The notes below the pieces were generated by a model that was not told the DNA's origin, did no database searches, and worked only from the letters and a program-made list of their open reading frames with translations. The position numbers and the translations under genes are program-made. This document shows positions 1 to 4,934 of a stretch of DNA of 7,772 nucleotides, piece by piece (position 1 is the stretch's first letter; each line of letters opens with the position of its first letter). Source of the stretch: Clostridiales bacterium (GTDB lineage Bacteria; Bacillota; Clostridia; Oscillospirales; Oscillospiraceae); the NCBI GenBank assembly GCA_004557735.1, contig SFFV01000040.1, forward strand, positions 1 through 7,772. Direction: 5' to 3'.

Positions 1-34
1 CATCTCGACGTGCGTCTTTCTTCCATTCTTCCAT
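1..34 (-). CDS. Possible start of a minus-strand gene running off the left edge
   Basis: On the minus strand an ATG at 34-32 opens a frame reading MEEWKKDARRD before the window ends. Five bases upstream is GGGGGTG (46-40), which can pair with the anti-Shine-Dalgarno sequence along its length with one G-U wobble. A TGGTAAAAT extended -10-like element lies at 61-53, but it is so close that the leader would be only about a dozen bases. Only 11 residues are visible, so no family can be assigned. The alternative is that the left edge holds the end of a plus-strand gene: plus frame 1 reaches a TAA at 34-36. In that case the inverted repeat at 98-130 would be its terminator. The sequence in hand does not decide between these. 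Confidence 0.35.
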   Translation of the reverse strand, partial: MEEWKKDARRD

Positions 35-97
35 AACAACACCCCCGTTCCTATTTTACCAGAAACGGAGGCCCTTGGGTAGTTTTTTGACAAGCTG

Positions 98-130
98 AAG
101 GGGTATGTACCGTTAAGGTACATACCCCTT
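98..130. repeat. Perfect 14-bp inverted repeat with 5-nt loop (terminator or operator)
   Basis: AAGGGGTATGTACC (98-111) and its exact complement GGTACATACCCCTT (117-130) flank the loop GTTAA. On the plus strand the stem is followed by a T-rich stretch (129-136, TTTGTTTT broken by one G), as in a Rho-independent terminator. On the minus strand it is followed by CAGCTTG with no T tract. The nearest certain gene, ending at 239, is on the minus strand, so the T tract points away from its transcript. The element may end a convergent plus-strand gene lying mostly left of the window. It may terminate in both directions inefficiently, or it may be a protein-binding site upstream of a minus-strand gene starting near 34. 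Confidence 0.6.
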
Positions 131-157
131 TGTTTTGACGATGGGTTCGTGCGGAAA

Positions 158-217
158 ATCAAGGATCATCTTGATATAAACGCCGGCTCCATGCCCCGCA
201 AGCGATCTGACCGGGGC
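158..217 (-). other. Small hairpins in the 3' region of the DUF554 gene
   Basis: Between the DUF554 stop and the inverted repeat at 98-130 there is no credible gene. Read on the minus strand, two short stems are visible. One is GCCCCG/CGGGGC (217-212 with 198-193). The other is ATCAAG/CTTGAT with a 6-nt loop (175-158), followed by TTTT within GATTTTCC. The second could be a weak intrinsic terminator for the membrane-protein transcript. Both are short, and the T tract is only four bases. Confidence 0.3.
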
Positions 218-238
218 GTGACGGGTCTGGCGCGGCTT

Positions 239-970
239 TCAAAGAAACCGGCAAAGAAGCATCGGCAGAAAGATAGCCGGGACAAAATTCATCACCTTGA
301 TCTTGGTGATCCCCAGCATATTCAGGCTGATGGCAATGATCAGCAGCGAGCCGACACAGGTCATTTCGGCAACGACCGCGTCGCTGAGAAGGGGAGCAAG
401 ACTGCCGGCGGCAAGCGTAATGATCGCCTGATAACAGAACACGGCGGCGGCGGACAACGGTACGCCGATGCCGAAGGAAACGCTGAAAACAATGGAAGAA
501 ATGCCGTCAAGGAGCGATTTGGCAAAGAGCATGCTGTGATCGCCGAACAGTCCGCTGTTGAGCGAGCCGACAATCGCCATGGCGCCGACGACGAACAGAA
601 GGCTTGCCGTGACGAAGCCCTCCGCCACGGTCGAGTTCGCATTCTCCGAGCCGGGGCGCGTCAGCCTGTTCTGTACCCATTCGCCCGCGCGGTTCATCGC
701 CCTGTCCAGATCGAGAAGTTCTCCGATCACGGCGCCGATCACAACGGAGAGAATAGCGATGAGCGCATTCTGTCCCTTAAGGGCGCCGCTGACGCCGATA
801 TACATTGTGCACAGCGCAATTCCCTGCATGACGGTTTTTTGCAGCCGATCTCCGATTCCGTTCCCGCTCGCGCCGCGGCGGGAAGAACGGCGGAGAAAAA
901 AGCGGAGAAGCAGCCCAACGGCGGAACCGGCGAGAATGGCAGCGGCGTTGACAAGAGATCCGAGCAGCAT
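239..970 (-). CDS. DUF554 family integral membrane protein (YdfK-like)
   Basis: The 243-residue protein is almost entirely hydrophobic. It starts with a membrane helix (about residues 2-25), then a basic loop rich in Arg and Ser. Further helices lie at about 47-64, 68-87, 117-140, 155-175, 177-195, 203-220 and 226-241. The N-terminal LGSLVNAAAILAGSAVGLLL, the Gly-rich VIGAVIGELLDLD segment (about 76-89) and the end LGITKIKVMNFVPAIFLP (219-236) are the pattern I recognise from DUF554, and the length fits that family. DUF554 proteins are widespread in Firmicutes and have no established biochemical role; they are usually described as putative transporters or channels. The start is supported by a GTGAGG ribosome binding site eight bases upstream and a promoter just ahead of it. 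The gene appears monocistronic, because the next minus-strand gene upstream ends 136 bases away. Family assignment is confident; function is unknown. Confidence 0.85.
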   Translation of the reverse strand: MLLGSLVNAAAILAGSAVGLLLRFFLRRSSRRGASGNGIGDRLQKTVMQGIALCTMYIGVSGALKGQNALIAILSVVIGAVIGELLDLDRAMNRAGEWVQNRLTRPGSENANSTVAEGFVTASLLFVVGAMAIVGSLNSGLFGDHSMLFAKSLLDGISSIVFSVSFGIGVPLSAAAVFCYQAIITLAAGSLAPLLSDAVVAEMTCVGSLLIIAISLNMLGITKIKVMNFVPAIFLPMLLCRFL

Positions 971-996
971 GGGGAAAACCTCACTTTCCGCCTTCC

Positions 997-1025
997 ATTA
1001 TAAAACACGGGACGCCCTTTGAAAA
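997..1025 (-). promoter_or_regulatory. Sigma-A-type promoter of the DUF554 gene
   Basis: On the minus strand TTTTCA (1025-1020) is followed after 17 bases by a consensus TATAAT (1002-997). The -10 box ends 26 bases before the ATG at 970, giving a leader of about 20 bases that just accommodates the GTGAGG ribosome binding site (984-979). The position fits this gene, and the -10 box is a perfect match. Confidence 0.65.
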
Positions 1026-1083
1026 TTCGCAATTTACGCAAAAAATGACCGGTTTTATCCTGCTTTCGTCTCTGTCCGGCTGT

Positions 1084-1105
1084 ACTCCCCGCGATCTGCG
1101 GGAGT
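1084..1105 (-). terminator. Hairpin directly after the small secreted-protein gene
   Basis: Immediately 3' of the stop codon at 1108-1106, the minus strand can form ACTCCCGC/GCGGGGAGT with a 5-nt loop and one bulged G. No T run follows, so it is not a canonical Rho-independent terminator. It may stabilise the 3' end or act with a further A-rich/T-rich pair at about 1055-1038 (AAAACCGGTCATTTTTT on the minus strand). Confidence 0.35.
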
Positions 1106-1501
1106 TTACCGGCTGACCGCGGAGAGCCGGATCGCCCCGGCCGCATTCCTTGCCGTCACCGAAACGGTATAGATGCCGCTCTCCGGGATGTTCACCGTAA
1201 AGTCGGCGGCCTCCGTACCGTTACCGGCGTACACCTCCGTGCCGTCCGGCGCGGTGATTGTCAGTTTGAGCGACCCTTTCTCAAGAGAAAAATGGACCTG
1301 CAGAGCATCGCCCGCCTGCAGCTCAAGCGTGTGGCTGTCCGCTCCGTTCATATGCTCGATATCGAGCGTATAGGAATCCGGATTTTTGACGCACGAGCCG
1401 CGGAAGCTGCCGGAGTCATGGCTGCCGCGGACAAGGAAAAAAACAGCGAGTCCGGCGGCGAGCAGCGCCGGCAGACAGAAGAGAACGGTTTTCCTTTTCA
1501 T
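1106..1501 (-). CDS. Short exported or membrane-anchored beta-rich protein, function unknown
   Basis: The chosen start gives 131 residues beginning MKRKTVLFCLPALLAAG. This is a basic N-terminus followed by a hydrophobic segment (about 5-24), so the protein is either secreted or anchored with its bulk outside the membrane. There is no convincing lipobox. The rest (about 36-130) alternates hydrophobic and polar residues as expected for a beta sandwich. It includes DSHTLELQAGDALQV (55-69), LKLTITAPDGTEVYAGNG (78-95) and FTVNIPESGIYTVSVTA (101-117), reminiscent of pre-peptidase C-terminal or other ligand-binding beta domains. The start is supported by AAAGGA nine to ten bases upstream and by a near-consensus promoter. 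The same frame stays open to 2128, but that extension would overlap the permease gene out of frame for over 500 bases and would place this promoter inside the coding region. It follows the exporter operon on the same strand but has its own promoter. I cannot name a function. Confidence 0.75.
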   Translation of the reverse strand: MKRKTVLFCLPALLAAGLAVFFLVRGSHDSGSFRGSCVKNPDSYTLDIEHMNGADSHTLELQAGDALQVHFSLEKGSLKLTITAPDGTEVYAGNGTEAADFTVNIPESGIYTVSVTARNAAGAIRLSAVSR

Positions 1502-1534
1502 TTTCGTCCGTCCTTTCCCAAAAGTATCGCACAG

Positions 1535-1563
1535 AGTATATCCGCCGGCCGGCGGACTGTCAA
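1535..1563 (-). promoter_or_regulatory. Near-consensus promoter of the small exported-protein gene
   Basis: On the minus strand a perfect TTGACA (1563-1558) is followed after exactly 17 bases by TATACT (1540-1535), one mismatch from consensus. The -10 box ends 33 bases before the ATG at 1501, leaving a leader of about 27 bases containing the ribosome binding site. It lies in the 83-base gap between the permease stop (1585) and the small gene, so that gene can be transcribed independently of the exporter operon. Confidence 0.75.
1541..1556. promoter_or_regulatory. Perfect 16-bp palindrome filling the promoter spacer (candidate operator)
   Basis: TCCGCCGGCCGGCGGA is exactly self-complementary over all 16 bases. 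It occupies 16 of the 17 spacer positions between TTGACA and TATACT of the promoter at 1535-1563. A dimeric repressor bound there would block RNA polymerase. No T run follows on either strand, so it is a poor terminator for the upstream permease, although the RNA could form a short stem with a GGCC loop. The operator role is inferred from position and symmetry. Confidence 0.5.
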
Positions 1564-1584
1564 GGGACGGAGGAAAGGAAAGCG

Positions 1585-2325
1585 TTATTCCCAGCGGAAA
1601 AAGCGGACGGAAAGAACGGTACAAAGCGCCGTAAGGCCGAGCATCACGCACACGGGCAGCAGAACGTTTCCCGTGCCGGCGCCGAGAAACGCGTTCTTCA
1701 TCATGGTAATGCCCTGCGTCAGCGGGAAGAAGCTGACGAGGCGCCGCATTACGGGCGGCATGACCTCGATCGGCAGCGTTGTGCCGGAAAAGATCAGCAT
1801 CGGGAAATAGAGGATCGACGCAATGACGCTTGCCTGTTTGACGTCTTTTGCCGTGCCGCCCACCAGCATGCCGACGGACAGAGTCGAGAGCATGGTAAGC
1901 GCCCAGCTCCCGAGAAAAGCGAGAAGCGAGCCGTGCAGCCGCACTCCCCACAAAAGTGCCGCCGCGGCCAGCGTTGCCAGCGACACGGCGCAGTAGACGA
2001 TATACATGGACAGCTCGACGCCCAGAACAAATACCGGGCTGACCGGCGTAACGCGGAAGCGTTTGAGGATTTTCTGTTCTCGCAGGCCGGATACCGCCTG
2101 CGGCAAACCCATCAAGCCGCCGGCACAAATGGCAATGGCGCCGGTTGCGCCGAAGGTCTGCTCCAAAAATGTATGATCTGCGCCGTCATAGGCAGGCTTT
2201 GCGCCGTAGATGATGCCGAGAATAACGAAGATCACAAGCGGCATGATGACGGCGAAGATCGGCATATTCATGTCCCGCAGGCTGAGCTTCAGCTCCGTTT
2301 TCAGAAAAATAAAAAAGCGTCTCAT
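1585..2325 (-). CDS. ABC-2 type transporter permease
   Basis: This 246-residue membrane protein has the six-helix layout of ABC-2 export permeases. A short amphipathic N-terminus (RFFIFLKTELKLSLRD) precedes helices at about 21-41, 56-78, 101-125, 131-155, 165-187 and 221-241. The cytoplasmic loop REQKILKRFRVTPVSP (82-97) matches the conserved REK...R.TP..P motif of the family. FPMLIFSGTTLPIEVMPP (174-191) matches the conserved FSG...P...MP segment. Such permeases dimerise and pair with a separate ATPase to export drugs, lipids, peptides or polysaccharide; the substrate cannot be read from the sequence. Its ATG overlaps the stop of the ATPase gene by four bases (ATGA), with GAGGGGG seven bases upstream, indicating translational coupling. 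It is the last gene of the regulator-ATPase-permease operon. No canonical terminator with a T tract was seen after it. Confidence 0.9.
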   Translation of the reverse strand: MRRFFIFLKTELKLSLRDMNMPIFAVIMPLVIFVILGIIYGAKPAYDGADHTFLEQTFGATGAIAICAGGLMGLPQAVSGLREQKILKRFRVTPVSPVFVLGVELSMYIVYCAVSLATLAAAALLWGVRLHGSLLAFLGSWALTMLSTLSVGMLVGGTAKDVKQASVIASILYFPMLIFSGTTLPIEVMPPVMRRLVSFFPLTQGITMMKNAFLGAGTGNVLLPVCVMLGLTALCTVLSVRFFRWE

Positions 2326-3044
2326 GCGTCTGCCCCCTCATCCGAAAGCTGCAGATAAGCGTCCTCAAAGCGTTCACAACCGCATTGGGCCTTTGCCTGC
2401 TCCACGGTCCCGCGGAAAACGGGAGTGCCTTTTTTCAGAATGCATATCTCATCGCACAGCGCCTCGACTTCATCCATAAAGTGAGAAGTCAGAAAAACTG
2501 TAAGGCCCCGTTCTTTTAAGTATTCCAGCGTTTTCCACACGCCGCGCCGCGCTTTTGCGTCAAGCCCGGTGGTTAGCTCGTCAAGGAACACCAGCTCCGG
2601 CTGCGGGATCAGCGCCAGCACGATAAAAAGACGCTGCCGTTCGCCGCCCGAAAGACTTTTCACCGCGGCGCTTGCCTTATCGCCGATGCCGAACTGCTCA
2701 CACAGCGCGCGCCAATCGGCGCTTTTGCGGTAGAGGCTCGCAGTTTCCTCACAAAGCTCGGAAACCCGGATCTCTCTGTGATAGTCGCCCTCCTGAAACT
2801 GCACGCCGATGCGCTCAAAAAGCGCGCGGCGGTGCGTTTTCGGGTCCTGCCCCAAAAGACGGACGGTTCCCGCGTCCGCCTGTTTTGTGCCGAGCATACA
2901 CTCGATCGCGGTGCTTTTTCCCGCGCCGTTTGCGCCGAGCAGCCCGAACACCGTGCCGCTCTTCACCGAAAGATCGAGGGAGTTGACTGCCGTTTTTCCG
3001 CCGTAGGCTTTGGTAAGCCCCTTCACATAAACCGCCTCGCTCAT
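2322..3044 (-). CDS. ABC transporter ATP-binding protein (exporter type)
   Basis: The 240-residue protein has all the motifs of an ABC ATPase in order. These are Walker A GANGAGKST (37-45), Q-loop glutamine around 84 (VQFQEG), signature LSGGERQRL (131-139), Walker B LVFLDE (151-156) with the catalytic Glu at 156, D-loop LD (161-162) and switch His at 188 in TSHFMDEVE. The usual DEPTTGLD reads DELTTGLD here, a Pro-to-Leu change beside the catalytic glutamate; it is tolerated in some relatives and is not evidence of inactivity. The protein should hydrolyse ATP at the cytoplasmic face to power the adjacent ABC-2 permease. It overlaps the regulator upstream and the permease downstream by four bases each (ATGA), and GGAGGA lies seven bases before its start. 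The drug or peptide export class is the likely one, given the regulator; the substrate is unknown. Confidence 0.95.
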   Translation of the reverse strand: MSEAVYVKGLTKAYGGKTAVNSLDLSVKSGTVFGLLGANGAGKSTAIECMLGTKQADAGTVRLLGQDPKTHRRALFERIGVQFQEGDYHREIRVSELCEETASLYRKSADWRALCEQFGIGDKASAAVKSLSGGERQRLFIVLALIPQPELVFLDELTTGLDAKARRGVWKTLEYLKERGLTVFLTSHFMDEVEALCDEICILKKGTPVFRGTVEQAKAQCGCERFEDAYLQLSDEGADA

Positions 3045-3925
3045 TCCGCGATCCTCCGTACCGCGCGCAGCTCGATATACCCCCGCTCGCCGCGGGGCTC
3101 CAGCTGGATGCGCGGATTTTCGTCATCCCAGCGGTAGCCGATGACGGACGGATCGTAGCTGTCCATCGCCGTCTGCACGGTGCGGATGGCCTCGCAGTAA
3201 TCCTCTTCCCGGAAGGGCTGCCCCTGGAACATCAGATACTCGGCTTCCGGCAGACGGATGGTGTCAAAGCCCTCGGGGATGATGCCCACATAGTCGGGCT
3301 CGACCTCCACGCCCTGTACATAGGTGGAGGTGTCCGGCGTTTTGTACTTTGGCGGCAGCCACAGGGAGACCGGCTCCCCGCAGAGAGAGCGCATGCTCAT
3401 AAGAATGCCCCATACGTCGCAGCTTACCTCCTCGCAGTACGGGAAGTAGTCTTCCGCGTTCCGGCCGCGCTTAATGATGCACATTCGCTCCGGCTTGCGG
3501 ACGGTCTGAATGTAGATCGGTTGAATGTTGGACACGTCGATGTTCTCCTTTCGCAGTTCGCGGTATTTTGCGCCGTAAGGAACGAAAAACGTGACCGGTA
3601 CGGGCTGCTTCCGGTAATCGCTCGGGCTTCGGCCAAACTCCCGGAAAAACGCGCGCGTGAAGGTGTCCGCATTGGAAAACCCGGCGTCGTAGGCTACGTC
3701 GATGATGCGCGCATTTCCGTCGCGAAGCGCCTTCGCCGCCTGCGTGAGCCGGCATTTGCGGATGTACTCCGCGGGCGTCAGCCCCAGATAGCTTCGGAAC
3801 AGCCGGTAGGAATACCACGGAGAAAACAGCGACGCCCGCGCAAGATCAGACAAACGGATCTCCTCCGTCTTGCTCTTTTCTATGTAGTCCTGCATCCGCT
3901 GAACGGCCAGCGTCTGTTCCTTCAT
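3041..3925 (-). CDS. AraC family transcriptional regulator with GyrI-like effector-binding domain
   Basis: The first 106 or so of 294 residues form an AraC-type DNA-binding domain with two helix-turn-helix units. The first is at about 25-45 (IRLSDLARASLFSPWYSYRLF). The second is at about 75-104, including the typical IDVAYDAGFSNADTFTRAF and FGRSPSDYR. From about 136 to the end the protein resembles the GyrI-like/BmrR C-terminal ligand domain (IQPIYIQTVRKPERMCIIKRG at the start, YIELRAV near the end). This order, DNA-binding domain first and GyrI-like domain last, is that of Rob-like regulators that sense amphipathic drugs or other small molecules. AAGGAG lies nine bases before the ATG. The gene leads an operon with an ABC ATPase and permease, overlapping the ATPase by four bases. 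It therefore probably controls their expression, and possibly its own, in response to the exported compound. The ligand is not deducible. Confidence 0.9.
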   Translation of the reverse strand: MKEQTLAVQRMQDYIEKSKTEEIRLSDLARASLFSPWYSYRLFRSYLGLTPAEYIRKCRLTQAAKALRDGNARIIDVAYDAGFSNADTFTRAFFREFGRSPSDYRKQPVPVTFFVPYGAKYRELRKENIDVSNIQPIYIQTVRKPERMCIIKRGRNAEDYFPYCEEVSCDVWGILMSMRSLCGEPVSLWLPPKYKTPDTSTYVQGVEVEPDYVGIIPEGFDTIRLPEAEYLMFQGQPFREEDYCEAIRTVQTAMDSYDPSVIGYRWDDENPRIQLEPRGERGYIELRAVRRIAE

Positions 3926-3949
3926 ACGTCTCAGCTCCTTACATGCCGC

Positions 3950-3964
3950 ATTCTACCGCGCGGT
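3950..3964 (-). promoter_or_regulatory. Possible -10 box and abutting 10-bp palindrome upstream of the araC-type gene
   Basis: On the minus strand TAGAAT (3955-3950) lies 25 bases before the regulator's ATG, at a suitable distance for a -10 box. The perfect palindrome ACCGCGCGGT (3955-3964) overlaps its upstream edge by one base. No good -35 hexamer is seen at 16-18 bases, as expected for an activator-dependent promoter. The palindrome could be an autoregulatory site or chance in GC-rich DNA. Confidence 0.3.
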
Positions 3965-4005
3965 GCGAAATCCTTCTCGACATTTCTTGCCTTTTCGCAT
4001 CACAT

Positions 4006-4044
4006 AAAAAGCGCGGGGCGATACCGTGCGGTAAGGCCCCGCGC
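4006..4044 (-). terminator. Strong Rho-independent terminator of the redox gene pair
   Basis: On the minus strand GCGCGGGGC (4044-4036) pairs with GCCCCGCGC (4019-4011), and the enclosed sequence forms an inner stem TACCG/CGGTA (4033-4029 with 4026-4022). The hairpin is followed directly by TTTTTATG (4010-4003). GC-rich stem, T run and position about 45 bases after the EFR1-type gene's stop make it the terminator of that transcript. It also insulates the AraC-ABC operon from read-through. Confidence 0.9.
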
Positions 4045-4088
4045 CCTTGACGGCTGCTTCAAACTCCCGTCGCCGCCCATTAAGGCGT

Positions 4089-4871
4089 TCATCCGTCTAT
4101 GTGCAGCGATTTCTGCCACAGGTCGGCGGCGGTGACATTTGCGTTGTGATACCGGGCACGGTTCTGCGTGATGCCGCCAACGTTGATGGCCCTCTGCGGG
4201 CAGAACTCGATGCACGACATGCAGCCGGCGCAGTTGCCGCCGATAACGGCTTTGCCGTTTTTTATTTCAATATTCCCGCGCGGGCACAGCCGCGCGCATT
4301 GTCCGCACGCGATGCACATGACGCTCACATTCATTTTTTCGTTAATGAGCCGGTTCAGCTTGGCAAAGGACGCGCTCTCGAGCGCGTTAAACGAACGCTT
4401 CGGCGCCTTCCTTGCGCTTCGGCGCATGGCCTTCACATCCCCGGCAATCCGGCGGGCGGCCTCGTCGCTGCGCGCCTGCGCCCCCTTGCGCGATGTGAAC
4501 GGAATGGTAAGATAGTGCGGAAACAGCCATATGGCGGAGCAGTGGTTCGATATGCCCGACCAGTAATCCAGGCCGACGATCGAGTCGATCACGTGCAGCC
4601 CGCAGCCCATATACGCGGCATACTGTACAACGCCGAACTTATAGGCGTTCGGCGCAACGCGGATCGCGCGGATATGGCTCTCCACATCGGCCGGCAAACC
4701 GCCGCCGTGACAGGGGAAAACAAAGCCCACGCGTTCGTATGGCGTGGCGTCGGTAACGGTGGGGAAGGCGCGCATCATAACAATGTCGGTGTCGCCGAGA
4801 CCCTCGGCGATCTTCCTGGCCATATCCAGGCAGTTGCCGGAAGCGGAATAGCAGTAAATGATATTGCTCAT
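4089..4871 (-). CDS. EFR1 family flavodoxin/ferredoxin protein
   Basis: This 260-residue protein joins a flavodoxin-like half to a bacterial-type ferredoxin half. Residues 4-24 (IIYCYSASGNCLDMARKIAEG) give the first beta strand and FMN-phosphate loop, here SASGN rather than the commoner S-T/G-T-G-N. The end carries two CxxCxxCxxxCP motifs, Cys 186/189/192/196 and Cys 214/217/220/224, each suited to one 4Fe-4S cluster. The overall length and layout match the EFR1 family of clostridia, whose physiological role is poorly defined. The protein should pass electrons between flavin and iron-sulfur partners in the cytoplasm. An AGGAGG sits five bases before the ATG. The gene follows the aldo/keto reductase after a 63-base gap with no clear promoter, so the two are probably cotranscribed, and a strong terminator follows. 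The redox partner is inferred, not shown. Confidence 0.88.
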   Translation of the reverse strand: MSNIIYCYSASGNCLDMARKIAEGLGDTDIVMMRAFPTVTDATPYERVGFVFPCHGGGLPADVESHIRAIRVAPNAYKFGVVQYAAYMGCGLHVIDSIVGLDYWSGISNHCSAIWLFPHYLTIPFTSRKGAQARSDEAARRIAGDVKAMRRSARKAPKRSFNALESASFAKLNRLINEKMNVSVMCIACGQCARLCPRGNIEIKNGKAVIGGNCAGCMSCIEFCPQRAINVGGITQNRARYHNANVTAADLWQKSLHIDG

Positions 4872-4934
4872 AATGACCTCCTGTAAATTGTGGATAAGAC
4901 AATGCGAGGGGGCGGTTCTTCCTGTGGCTGCCGG

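Noticed and set aside
88..93. TTGTCA on the minus strand as a -35 box for the left-edge gene
   Set aside because: It is 29 bases from the TAAAAT at 58-53, too far for a standard promoter.
149..1003. 284-residue open frame on the plus strand
   Set aside because: It mirrors the DUF554 gene on the opposite strand, is highly charged and low in hydrophobic residues, and lacks a ribosome binding site.
1502..2128. Open frame extending the small exported-protein gene upstream to a 340-residue product
   Set aside because: It runs out of frame through the ABC permease gene, is rich in Arg and His as expected of a shadow frame, and contains the promoter and palindrome at 1535-1563. The ATG at 1501 has its own ribosome binding site and signal sequence.
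4047..4886. 279-residue open frame on the plus strand over the EFR1 gene
   Set aside because: It is antisense to a gene with two clear 4Fe-4S motifs and AGGAGG, and it also runs through sequence next to the terminator at 4006-4044.
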